A stretch of 31,599 bases of DNA from Nocardiopsis sp. NRRL B-16309 (GTDB lineage: Bacteria > Actinomycetota > Actinomycetes > Streptosporangiales > Streptosporangiaceae). The notes under the pieces are model-generated. The model was given only the letters and a program-made list of their open reading frames with translations. It was not told where the DNA came from and made no database searches. Below are positions 1 through 6,964 of this stretch, one piece after another. Location of the stretch: contig NZ_LGEC01000094.1 in the NCBI RefSeq assembly GCF_001279585.1, positions 1 through 31,599 on the forward strand, in the 5' to 3' direction. The position numbers and the translations under genes were made by a program. The number at the start of each line of letters is the position of its first letter. Positions within the stretch are counted from its first letter, which is position 1.

Positions 1-197
1 TCCCGAGGAACGAGGGCGTGCACCGCAAGGACCGAAGGCCCCACCTCAAAGGCGCCCGGGCCAAAGCGAGGAACGAGCGGAGGCCCAAAGCAAGCACAGA
101 GAGGGCGCCGACGGGTCCTGGAGCGGCTGGAGGTGCACTCCCGAGGAACGAGGGCGTGCACCGGAAGGACCGAAGGCCCCGTCTCAAAGGCGCCCGA
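1..197. repeat. Composite interspersed repeat, locus 1 (units B-A-B)
   Basis: Two alternating units are visible. Unit B (about 3-58 and 141-196) begins CCGAGGAACGAGGGCGTGCA and ends GGCGCCCG; the two copies differ at only a few bases. Unit A (about 66-135) begins GCGAGGAACGAGCGGAGGCC and ends CTGGAGGTG. Unit A recurs at 6253-6322 and, shortened, at 6397-6430, and a diverged B recurs between those copies. The second B copy runs into the 3' end of the SPW-repeat gene, so the repeat supplies that gene's stop codon and last few residues. No open frame here resembles a protein, and no transposase or inverted termini are visible. It looks like a dispersed intergenic repeat family of the genome. Confidence 0.75.
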
Positions 198-567
198 CCA
201 CGTGCTGGGTCCACGCCAGCTCGGGGTCGCGGCGGCGGGCCTTGACGGCCATGACCAGCCCGTACACGCCCACACCGGCGATGATGGCGCCGAGGATCCA
301 TGCCGTCCACGCGGCGACGGGCTCCTGGGTGAACCCCACCGCCCAGGGCAGCACGAAGGCCAGGGTTCCGATCGCGATGGCGGCGATCTCGCTCGACACC
401 GCTCCGGGCCGGGTCAGCGACAGGATGGCGGCCACGATGGCGGCCACTCCGAGCACCAGCATCGAGCCCCCGCCGAAGCCCAGCATCCCGTGCCAGAGGT
501 AGCTGAGGGCCAGGGCGAGCCCCACGGCGACCAGTGCCAGATCCGTCCAGCGCGCTTCCTCACGCAT
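184..567 (-). CDS. SPW-repeat-type small membrane protein
   Basis: The 127-residue protein has four hydrophobic segments in two helical pairs. The second pair contains LPWAVGF followed by AAWTAWILGA, the pattern of the SPW-repeat family of bacterial membrane proteins; the first pair (LALSYLWHGMLGF) looks like a diverged copy. A short basic tail (KARRRDPE) follows. The frame stays open upstream to 666, but ATG at 567 is preceded by GGGAGGTGGC at good spacing, so I take that start. Its 3' end coincides with a dispersed repeat unit. The family has no defined biochemical role; a membrane location is the only safe inference. It lies downstream of moeZ but is separated from it by a strong hairpin, so it is probably transcribed alone. 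Confidence 0.75.
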   Translation of the reverse strand: MREEARWTDLALVAVGLALALSYLWHGMLGFGGGSMLVLGVAAIVAAILSLTRPGAVSSEIAAIAIGTLAFVLPWAVGFTQEPVAAWTAWILGAIIAGVGVYGLVMAVKARRRDPELAWTQHVVGRL

Positions 568-648
568 AGCGCCACCTCCCAGCAGCGGGCCGCGACCGGA
601 TCTCGGCTCCGCGGCCTCTACCAGGGGTTGTACCCATTCCGACGCGAA

Positions 649-680
649 ACGGCGCCGGAGTCGCACGACTCCGGCGCCGT
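649..680 (-). terminator. Hairpin terminator downstream of moeZ
   Basis: This is a perfect inverted repeat, ACGGCGCCGGAGTC, with a GCAC loop and its exact complement, giving a 14-bp stem. It lies about 25 bp past the moeZ stop. There is no long T tract, as is common in high-GC actinomycetes. Confidence 0.7.
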
Positions 681-706
681 CGCGGGAACCGGGTTCCCGG
701 AAGCGT

Positions 707-1870
707 CTAGTAGACGGGCAGGCTCGGGTCCACCTGGTTGATCCAGGCCAGGACGCCGCCGCCCACGTGCACGGCGTCGGCGAACCCGGCGGCGTGCACC
801 GCCGCCAGCGCCTCGGCCGAGCGCACGCCCGACTTGCAGTGCAGGACGATGCGCTTGTCCTGCGGCAGCTGCTCCAGCGCCTTGCCGTTGAGGAACTCGC
901 CCTTGGGGATGAGCACCGCGCCCGGGATGTTGACGATCTCCCACTCGTTCTTCTCGCGCACGTCCACGAGGAAGACGTCGTCGGGCTTGTTGTCGAGCAG
1001 GTCCTTCAGCTCGCCCGCGGTGATCGTGGAACCGGCGGCGGCCTCGGTGGCCTCCTCCGACACGGCCCCGCAGAAGGCCTCGTAGTCGATGAGCTCGGTG
1101 ACCGGCTCGGTGTCGGGGTCCTTGCGGACCTTGACCTCGCGCCAGGTCATCTCCAGGGCGTCGAAGATGAGCAGGCGGCCGACCAACGGGTCACCGATGC
1201 CGGTGATCAGCTTGATGGCCTCGTTCACCATGACCGACCCGATGGAGGCGCACAGCACGCCCAGCACGCCGCCCTCGGCGCAGGAGGGCACCATCCCGGG
1301 CGGCGGGGGCTCGGGGTACAGGTCGCGGTACTGCGGCCCGTACTCGTTCCAGAAGACGCTGACCTGGCCGTCGAAGCGGTAGATCGAGCCCCACACGTAC
1401 GGCTTGTTCAGCAGCACGGCGGCGTCGTTGACCAGGTAGCGGGTGGCGAAGTTGTCGGTGCCGTCCAGGATCAGGTCGTAGTCGGCGAAGACCTCCAACG
1501 CGTTGTCCGACTCCAGGCGGTCCTGGTGCAGGATCACCTTCGTGTTGGGGTTCACCTCCTTGATGCTGTCCCGGGCGGACTCGGCCTTGGGCCGTCCCAC
1601 GTCACTCTGGCCGTGGATGATCTGGCGCTGGAGGTTGGACTCGTCCACGACGTCGAAGTCGATGATGCCGAGCGTGCCCACACCCGCGGCGGCGAGGTAG
1701 AGCAGCGCCGGGGAGCCCAGACCGCCCGCGCCGACGACCAGCACCTTGGCGTTCTTCAGGCGCTTCTGCCCGTCCATGCCCACGTCGGGGATGATCAGGT
1801 GGCGCGAGTAGCGGCGCACCTCGTCCACGGTCAGCTCGTCGGCTGGTTCCACCAGCGGCGGCAGCGACAC
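707..1870 (-). CDS. moeZ: Adenylyltransferase/sulfurtransferase MoeZ
   Basis: The 387-residue protein is a fusion of an E1-like ThiF/MoeB adenylyltransferase and a rhodanese domain. The N-terminal domain has the ATP-binding glycine loop GAGGLGS (about 47-53), the DFDVVDESNLQRQ motif (71-83) and the conserved cysteine in PSCAEGGVLG (C197). The C-terminal rhodanese domain (about 283-387) carries the active-site loop CKSGVRS with C345. MoeZ proteins activate the C-terminal glycine of small sulfur carriers such as MoaD, ThiS or CysO by adenylation and then load sulfur on them, serving molybdopterin, thiamine or cysteine synthesis. The start is GTG at 1870, preceded by GAGGAG. The next gene to the right is divergent, and a hairpin follows the stop, so this is probably a single-gene unit. 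Which carrier it serves cannot be told from this window. Confidence 0.93.
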   Translation of the reverse strand: MSLPPLVEPADELTVDEVRRYSRHLIIPDVGMDGQKRLKNAKVLVVGAGGLGSPALLYLAAAGVGTLGIIDFDVVDESNLQRQIIHGQSDVGRPKAESARDSIKEVNPNTKVILHQDRLESDNALEVFADYDLILDGTDNFATRYLVNDAAVLLNKPYVWGSIYRFDGQVSVFWNEYGPQYRDLYPEPPPPGMVPSCAEGGVLGVLCASIGSVMVNEAIKLITGIGDPLVGRLLIFDALEMTWREVKVRKDPDTEPVTELIDYEAFCGAVSEEATEAAAGSTITAGELKDLLDNKPDDVFLVDVREKNEWEIVNIPGAVLIPKGEFLNGKALEQLPQDKRIVLHCKSGVRSAEALAAVHAAGFADAVHVGGGVLAWINQVDPSLPVY

Positions 1871-2156
1871 GGTGACTCCTCATCTCTGTCTCACGGTGCT
1901 TCGTCCCGTCCGTCCCGGAGGTGTCTCCGGGCGAGGGGCCGGGGCGCGAAGCGTGCTTTCACTGATACCCAACCTAACGGGTGGGGTATTGCATTCCCAC
2001 CCCGGGGAGACCAGCGGCACACCGCGCCCGCCCCGCGGCGCGGTTCCGGTCCCGCATGTCCGGGCCTGCGGGTTCGTCCCGCGCGCTCTCCCCTGGCACC
2101 GCCGCACGGGCGGGTAGTGTCGTTCGTACGCTCAGCGACGACGTGAGGAGGCCACC

Positions 2157-2369
2157 GTGGCAGAGGACGAACGGCGCGGCCGGACCGGCGGCGGAGAGGA
2201 CCCCGAGGTCCCGGAGGCCGACGCGGCCGAACAGCGCACCGCCGCGGGCGAGGGCGACGACGACTGGCTGGCGGCGGCCTCGGAGGGCACCGCCGGGGAG
2301 GCCGCCGAGGGCGACTACGTGGAGCAGTTGCGCGAGGCGGGCACCGATGACGAGGACGAGCACCGCTGA
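2157..2369 (+). CDS. Small acidic hypothetical protein
   Basis: The 70-residue protein is very rich in Asp, Glu, Ala and Gly and probably largely disordered. It starts at GTG 2157 with GAGGAGG six bases upstream, a strong ribosome binding site that favours a real gene. No domain, signal peptide or membrane segment is visible. It is divergent from moeZ and about 180 bp upstream of the tetR gene on the same strand. I do not recognise a family. Confidence 0.6.
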   Translation: MAEDERRGRTGGGEDPEVPEADAAEQRTAAGEGDDDWLAAASEGTAGEAAEGDYVEQLREAGTDDEDEHR

Positions 2370-2509
2370 CCCCCGCCCGTCCGAGCGGCCCCGGGGCGCA
2401 TCCGCCCTGCCCACTCCGAACCTACGCAGGAGTAAGATGGCAGAAAGGCTGTGGGACGGCGGGCCGAACCGAGCCGCGTCGGCACAGCGCTAGCCACGCA
2501 GATGTTCGG

Positions 2510-2524
2510 AGATGGCGCGCATCT
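2510..2524. promoter_or_regulatory. Candidate operator for the TetR regulator
   Basis: AGATG-GCGCG-CATCT is a 15-bp interrupted palindrome just upstream of the TetR start, and a wider pair GCAGATG/CATCTGC (2498-2504 and 2520-2526) overlaps it. TetR regulators often bind such palindromes near their own start. The assignment rests on position and symmetry only. Confidence 0.3.
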
Positions 2525-2551
2525 GCCATGCCGAGTTCGGAGGGTGTGGGT

Positions 2552-3193
2552 GTGACAGCTCCTTCAGACGCCCGCGCCCGGGGCACCCGCTTGCCCCGGG
2601 TCAGGCGCCGCCGCCAACTCCTGGCCGCGGCTCAGGAGGTCTTCGTCGCCCGCGGGTACCACGCGGCCGCGATGGACGAGATCGCCGACCGCGCCGGGGT
2701 CAGCAAGCCCGTCCTGTACCAGCACTTTCCAGGCAAGCTGGAGCTCTACCTCGCCCTGTTGGAGGAGCACTCCGAGGAGCTGGTCCAGAAGCAGCGGGAG
2801 GCGCTGGAGAGCACCGACGACAACCGCCAGCGGGTGACCGCGAGCTTCCGCGCCTACTTCGACTTCGTGGCCGGTGACGGCGAGGCCTTCCGGCTCGTGT
2901 TCGAGTCGGACCTGCGCAACCTGCCCGCGGTGCGGGAGAAGAGCGAGCAGACCTTCCAGCGCTGCGCGGAGCTGATCGGCGACGTGATCAGGCAGGACAC
3001 CAGCATCTCCGACGAGGAGGCGCACCTGCTGAGCATCGGCCTGGTGGGCATGGCCGAGACCAGCGCCCGCTACTGGCTCAACAACTACGGCGCCATCCCC
3101 AAGGAGGCCGCCGAGACGCTGGTCGCCCGCCTGGCCTGGCGCGGCATCAGCGGGTGGGACCTCCAGCGCACCAACGAGGACCAGGGGTCCTAG
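2552..3193 (+). CDS. TetR-family transcriptional regulator
   Basis: The 213-residue protein has an N-terminal TetR helix-turn-helix (about 20-66) with the signature AAQEVFVARGYHAAAMDEIA, then AGVSKPVLYQHFPGKLELY. The C-terminal ligand/dimer domain is all-helical. An in-frame ATG lies at 2528, but GTG at 2552 has GGAGG eight bases before it and is the better start. The basic LPRVRRRRQLL segment just before the HTH is typical of the actinomycete orthologues I know near moeZ. It is probably a repressor whose ligand is unknown. A candidate palindromic operator overlaps the start region, suggesting autoregulation, and a strong terminator follows the gene. Confidence 0.9.
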   Translation: MTAPSDARARGTRLPRVRRRRQLLAAAQEVFVARGYHAAAMDEIADRAGVSKPVLYQHFPGKLELYLALLEEHSEELVQKQREALESTDDNRQRVTASFRAYFDFVAGDGEAFRLVFESDLRNLPAVREKSEQTFQRCAELIGDVIRQDTSISDEEAHLLSIGLVGMAETSARYWLNNYGAIPKEAAETLVARLAWRGISGWDLQRTNEDQGS

Positions 3194-3221
3194 AGGACTC
3201 CCGCCCACACGACCGACGGGG

Positions 3222-3251
3222 ACCCCCGGGCGCTTCGACGCCCGGGGGTTT
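3222..3251 (+). terminator. Intrinsic terminator after the TetR gene
   Basis: CCCCCGGGCG, loop CTTCGA and CGCCCGGGGG form a 10-bp GC stem, extended by an A-T pair and followed by TTT. It starts about 30 bp past the stop. Confidence 0.85.
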
Positions 3252-3513
3252 CCCTGTGCGCGGAGGAACCGGTCGCCACGGGCGTATTGTCCCCGAATGT
3301 GAATTGAATTTCCCCCATGCTTTCCCCATGGTTCATTAAATTCCTCGCAACTGGCACAACACAAGCACAACAAACGGTTCGATCCTCGTTCGACGGGTAT
3401 CGCCGGATTGAGAAGTACGGCACTTCTCCTCGCGTATCCGCATAGGGGTCGCGTATCCGCATAGGGGGCAATCGGCGCCCTGTCGGAACAAGCGATTCGG
3501 GGGTGAAGACGTT
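3252..3513. promoter_or_regulatory. AT-richer leader with a 19-bp tandem repeat
   Basis: This 262-bp gap upstream of the channel-like gene has noticeably lower GC than its surroundings, especially 3298-3400. It contains an exact 18-base tandem duplication, CGCGTATCCGCATAGGGG, starting at 3431 and 3450 with a 19-bp period, 45-80 bp before the start codon. The repeat may be a binding site for a regulator or an RNA element. No RNA gene was recognised. Confidence 0.45.
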
Positions 3514-4305
3514 ATGGACATCGGTCAGGGCCTGACGACGGCCTGGGAGGCGGTCGCGAGCTTCGCGCCGCTGCTGCTCGGATTCCTGGTGATCCTGGTG
3601 ATCGGCTGGATCATCGCCTGGTTCGTGGGCAAGGGGGTCGGCAAGGGCCTGCACAGCGTCGGACTGGACCGTGCCCTGCACCGCGGAGGTGTGGGCGAGT
3701 ACTTCGAGCGCAGCCGGTGGAGCGCCAGCGAGCTGTGCGGAAAGATCATCTACTACGTCGGACTGTTGTTCGTGCTGACGCTCGCGTTCAACGTCTTCGG
3801 ACCGAACCCGGTCAGCGAGCTGCTGAGCGAGGTCATCGCCTGGATTCCGCGCGGCATCGTCGCGCTGGTGATCGTCGTGGTGACCGCGATGCTCGCCAAG
3901 GCCGTCCGCGACATCGTCAGCGGTGCCCTGGGCGCCCTGTCCTACGGCCGGGTCCTGGCCAACGTGGCCGCGGTGGCCATCCTGGCCCTCGGTATCATCG
4001 CCGCGCTGAACCAGATGGGCGTCGCCACCACCGTGACCACGCCGGTCCTCATCGCCGTGCTGGCCACGGTCGGCGGCATCCTGGTGGTCGGGGTCGGCGG
4101 CGGCCTCATCAGGCCGATGCAGTCCCGCTGGTCCCGCTGGCTGGAGATGGCGGAGCAGGAGACCTCGAAGATCACGGAGGAGGGCAGCTACCAGGCCGGC
4201 CGTGACGCGGCCATGAGCCGCGCCGCCACGGAGCGCCAGGGGCGCGAGGAGGACGCCGCCAGAGCAGCGTCGCGCCCGCAGTCTCCCGGTCGGCCCCCTG
4301 CGTAG
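3514..4305 (+). CDS. Mechanosensitive-channel-like TM-helix protein
   Basis: The 263-residue protein has about five membrane segments (near 17-40, 78-100, 111-133, 148-168 and 173-195) and a charged, probably disordered C-terminal tail (about 205-263) rich in Arg, Glu and Ala. The pattern LLGFLVILVIGWIIAWFVGK followed by amphipathic GLDRALHRGG resembles the conserved TM-helix repeat of MscS/CmpX-like proteins. The cytoplasmic MscS beta domain is absent, so channel activity is not proven. The ATG is preceded by a GGGGGTGAAG ribosome binding site. It stands alone, after a terminator and a repeat-bearing leader, which suggests its own regulation, perhaps by envelope or osmotic stress. Confidence 0.75.
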   Translation: MDIGQGLTTAWEAVASFAPLLLGFLVILVIGWIIAWFVGKGVGKGLHSVGLDRALHRGGVGEYFERSRWSASELCGKIIYYVGLLFVLTLAFNVFGPNPVSELLSEVIAWIPRGIVALVIVVVTAMLAKAVRDIVSGALGALSYGRVLANVAAVAILALGIIAALNQMGVATTVTTPVLIAVLATVGGILVVGVGGGLIRPMQSRWSRWLEMAEQETSKITEEGSYQAGRDAAMSRAATERQGREEDAARAASRPQSPGRPPA

Positions 4306-4342
4306 GCGGGGTGCCGGGCCGCGGTGCGGCCGCGGATCGACG

Positions 4343-4370
4343 GAGGGCGGGGCCGAGCGGCTCCGCCCTC
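4343..4370. terminator. Hairpin between convergent genes
   Basis: GAGGGCGG pairs with CCGCCCTC, with two further inner pairs possible. It lies between the channel-like gene (+) and the small membrane gene (-), so it could serve both. There is no T tract. Confidence 0.5.
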
Positions 4371-4387
4371 GTCACGTGTGCGGCCGG

Positions 4388-4630
4388 CTACATGAACTCC
4401 GAGTCGTTCAGTTCCAGGCGGGCCAGGTGCTCGATCCGGCGGAACGCCAGGACCACGGTGGCGATGATCGGAAGGAAGGCGAGCCAGAAGACGACGCTTC
4501 CCGGCCCGGTGAAGACCATCGACACCAGTGCGACAACGATGATCAGTACGAAAAGCGCGAAGTCGACTCGGTCCTGTTGGATCAGGACGCCGACCGGTGG
4601 GCGAGCCGCCCCATGCCGACCGCTCCTCAT
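4388..4630 (-). CDS. Small two-TM hypothetical membrane protein
   Basis: The 80-residue protein has two hydrophobic segments, roughly FALFVLIIVVALVSMVF and SVVFWLAFLPIIATVVLA, separated by TGPG, with a charged C-terminus ending ELNDSEFM. I chose ATG 4630 because AAGGA lies six bases upstream; ATG 4636 sits against that same sequence, and 4681 has no clear ribosome binding site. No family was recognised. It converges on the channel-like gene, with no evident functional link. Confidence 0.6.
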   Translation of the reverse strand: MRSGRHGAARPPVGVLIQQDRVDFALFVLIIVVALVSMVFTGPGSVVFWLAFLPIIATVVLAFRRIEHLARLELNDSEFM

Positions 4631-4883
4631 TCGCATTCCTTTCTCGCGGCTCCGCAGGCCGCTCCGCAAGTTCCGGCGCACGGGTCCGTTTCAGAACCGG
4701 CGTGACACCGTCAATCCCAGGTCGCGTTCCGCGGGGCACGAACCAAACCGTCGAGGTATCAATGGGGTCACCGATAAGTTCAGCGTACGCCCAGAGCCGA
4801 CGTCGCGCCGGAGAACCGACAGGGCGGGCGACCACGAGGAACCCCGCGTCGTGGGTCACGGCCGACCCGCGGACGTGACCAAC
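4631..4883. other. Gene-free stretch
   Basis: These 253 bp separate two minus-strand genes. No convincing ORF, hairpin or repeat was seen. It must hold the promoter of the small two-TM gene, but no clear -35/-10 pair could be chosen. Confidence 0.3.
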
Positions 4884-5195
4884 CTAGCGGACGAAGCCCC
4901 GGTCCTTGGCCAGGCGGCAGATCGCGAGAATCCGAAGTGTCTCCCAGTCGTAGTCCACGGCGGCGGAGTCCCAACCGCGCTCCAGGCAGCCGTCGATGAA
5001 TCCGTGCAGGTACGTCCCGAGCGTGTCGGCGTTGAGTTCACTCCCGGAGGAGACGATGCCGTGGCACACGTCGGCGGCGTGCTGGTCCAGCTCAGCGCCG
5101 ATCCAGGGGTCGAGCGAACCGCTCAGCGGGCCGATCCGGTGGAAGTCACGGGTGAGTCCGGCCAGCGGGTGGCGTACGGAGGTCCCACGGGGCAT
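4884..5195 (-). CDS. Conserved-looking small hypothetical protein
   Basis: The 103-residue soluble protein starts MPRGTSVRHPLAGLTRDF. It contains an ELDQHAADVCHGI helix and a YLHGFIDGCLERGWDSAAVDY segment with alternating acidic and hydrophobic residues. It has no signal peptide or membrane segment. It may belong to one of the DUF families attached to actinomycete natural-product loci (DUF6401-like), but that is a weak recollection rather than a firm match. A promoter-like element flanked by two identical 10-bp repeats lies directly upstream, so this gene is probably regulated. The stop is followed by about 250 bp without a gene. Confidence 0.65.
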   Translation of the reverse strand: MPRGTSVRHPLAGLTRDFHRIGPLSGSLDPWIGAELDQHAADVCHGIVSSGSELNADTLGTYLHGFIDGCLERGWDSAAVDYDWETLRILAICRLAKDRGFVR

Positions 5196-5226
5196 GGAAG
5201 TACCTACTCGCGCGGTCAGGAGACGG

Positions 5227-5270
5227 GAATCGTCACCGACTATACGATGCCTTGACCAATGAATCGTCAC
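5227..5270 (-). promoter_or_regulatory. Promoter flanked by 10-bp direct repeats
   Basis: Read on the minus strand, TATAGT (5244-5239) is a good -10, with TGACGA (5269-5264) as a weak -35 at 19-bp spacing. The sequence GAATCGTCAC (plus strand) occurs exactly at 5227-5236 and 5261-5270. One copy therefore covers the -35 and the other the expected start of transcription. This is the geometry of a repressor site for the 103-residue gene downstream. Confidence 0.45.
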
Positions 5271-5356
5271 ATAAGTGTTGAACTTGACCCCGCCTTGACG
5301 CAGGTCGCCGCCGGGGCCCGGTTCCGATCCGCGGTTCTCTCGGCCCTGGTGCGGGG

Positions 5357-6052
5357 CTATTCCGCAAGCCCCATCGCCTTCAACCGCCCGGCGTGGCGGT
5401 CCGTGAGTGAGGCGAACATCCTGCTGACCGCGGCCAGATCGCCGAGCCCCGCGGCGTCGGCGCCGACCCGCCCCTCCTCCGCCGTCTTCCCGGCCAGCAG
5501 GGTCGCCAGTTCCGGACGGCTCACGGCCACGGCCTGCGCCTGGCTGAGCGCCTCGCCGACCAGGCGGCGGGCCCACAGGGACAGGCGCCCGGCGAGCTTG
5601 GGGTCCTCCTCCAGGGCGGCGCGCACCGTCTCGGCGACGAACTCGGCCCGCCCGGTCTCGGCCATCACGCCCTCGACCAGGATGCGCGTCTCCTCGTCGG
5701 CCAGCTCGGCGACCTTGCGATAGAAGTCACCCGCGATGCCGTCGCCGACGTAGGTCTTGACGAGGCTCTCCAACCAGCTCTGCGGCTCGGTCCGCTCGTG
5801 CCAGAGGTCCAGCGGCGCCACGAACGGTTCCATGGCCTCCTCCGGGTCGACCCCGAGCTCCGCCAGGCGGTCGTGCAGCGCCTGGTAGTGGGCCTGCTCC
5901 GTGGCCGCCAGCGCGGCCAGCTGGCCCTTGCTCCGCAGGGACGGGGCCAGGCCCGCGTCGTCGGCGAGACGGAAGAAGGAGCCGAGCTCCGCGTACGCGA
6001 GCAGCCCGAGCAGATCGATCACGCCGGGAGGCGCGGTGTGGCCTGTGGTCAT
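5357..6052 (-). CDS. Ferritin-like fold protein (MiaE_2 type)
   Basis: The 231-residue, mostly helical protein resembles actinobacterial ferritin-like proteins of the MiaE_2 group, related to the tRNA hydroxylase MiaE. Likely di-iron ligand positions are visible in LLAYAELGSFF (E22) and ATEQAHYQAL (E52, H55). Later acidic helices (FYRKVAELADEETRILVEG) could supply the second half of the site. True tRNA hydroxylation is not established for this branch. ATG 6052 is chosen because the next residues, TTGHTAPPGVIDLLGLLAYAELG, begin the conserved part; the longer open frame reads through repeat DNA. The ribosome binding site is weak. Its neighbourhood with moeZ, tetR and the DEAD-box helicase gene is familiar from other actinomycetes. 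Confidence 0.8.
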   Translation of the reverse strand: MTTGHTAPPGVIDLLGLLAYAELGSFFRLADDAGLAPSLRSKGQLAALAATEQAHYQALHDRLAELGVDPEEAMEPFVAPLDLWHERTEPQSWLESLVKTYVGDGIAGDFYRKVAELADEETRILVEGVMAETGRAEFVAETVRAALEEDPKLAGRLSLWARRLVGEALSQAQAVAVSRPELATLLAGKTAEEGRVGADAAGLGDLAAVSRMFASLTDRHAGRLKAMGLAE

Positions 6053-6132
6053 GCCCGACAGGGTAACGCCCCCGCACCGGCCGGGCTCGCGAGGGCGCCC
6101 GAGATCACAGCGAGGACGCCGACGCCTCCCGC

Positions 6133-6242
6133 GATCAGCCTGCCGTGACCCCAGGGGGGTTGGAGCCGAGCCGATCAGCCTGCCCCGACCCCAGGGGGTT
6201 GGAGGTGCGCGGTCCCGCCTGCCGTGACCCCAGGGGGGTTGG
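6133..6242. repeat. Three-copy 26-33 bp direct repeat
   Basis: Copies start at about 6133, 6173 and 6217. Each contains CCTGCC, a two-base variable CC/GT, then GACCCCAGGGGG and TTGG. The first two share GATCAGCC in front. Spacing is about 40-44 bp. Each copy holds the short palindrome CCCCAGGGG. They abut the composite repeat that follows. Confidence 0.7.
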
Positions 6243-6440
6243 TCGGGCCGAAGCGAGGAACGAGCGGAGGCCCAAGGCAAGCACAGCGAGGGCGCCGACG
6301 CGTCCTGGAGGGCCTGGAGGTGGGTCCGTGAGGAACGAGCGGGCACACCGGAAGGCGCGAAGGACGCGTCTTCCGGGCGCCCGAGCCAGGGCCGAAGCGA
6401 GGAACGAGCGGAGGCCCAAAGAAAGCACAGGGGTGAGGGG
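6243..6440. repeat. Composite interspersed repeat, locus 2 (A-B'-A')
   Basis: Unit A recurs at about 6253-6322, with only a few differences from the copy at 66-135, and a shortened A lies at 6397-6430. Between them (about 6329-6386) is a diverged B unit, GTGAGGAACGAGCGGGCACA through GGCGCCCGAG. The alternating order is the same as at the left end of the window. No coding frame is convincing. Confidence 0.7.
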
Positions 6441-6964
6441 CGCGCCGGTGCCTGCAGGAGGAGTCTCTGCCGCCAGCGAGCCTGCGAGCCAGGCAGTAGC
6501 GACGACGAAGGACCCGGCGTGAAGCGCCCCGAAGGACTATTCGCCGCCCCGCCGTGGTTGCACAGTCTGGGAACGGGTAGGTCCACGCCGTCCACAACCC
6601 GATGAACTGCTATGTCCACACCAGGCATCACCAGCTAGACTCACTGTGATGACCGGCGTGTGCGGAGCACCATCGGGCATGGCGGCCGAGACCGCGAGAG
6701 CCCGGAGCCCCGCGACCGCGGGGACACCGCGATCCCTCTCGCCGTGACCGGTCCCCTCACACACGACAGAGCAGCGGATGGACGCGATCCGCGGCCGGGT
6801 ACCCCTCGCGCCGCGCCGGTCCAGACGGCAGCGCCGCCGAGACGACCCGCAGGGAGCGGGCAGTTCGGTGAGCCGCGCCCTCCGCGGCGGCCAGGAGCCG
6901 CTCGCGACCGCACCCCGCCGCGGCCACGCCAACGCCCGGCCCGCGCAAGATGGAGGCTTGAGCC
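6441..6964 (+). other. Gene-free stretch, probable helicase leader
   Basis: These 524 bp precede the DEAD-box helicase. GTCCAC occurs three times (6581, 6590 and 6614). TAGACT at 6636-6641 is a plausible actinobacterial -10 without a clear -35. Transcription from there would give a leader of more than 300 nt, and CCCCGC-GACC-GCGGGG (6708-6723) is one short hairpin inside it. Long structured leaders are known for RNA helicase genes, but here this is inference. No small ORF looks real. Confidence 0.35.

Noticed and set aside
18..741. Arg/Gly/Pro-rich frames in the left repeat
   Set aside because: They translate the dispersed repeat in several frames with equal lack of sense; no ribosome binding site or motif.
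6133..6440. Could the regularly spaced repeats be a CRISPR array?
   Set aside because: Only three imperfect copies with short, unequal spacers and no cas genes; adjoining repeats are a different family.
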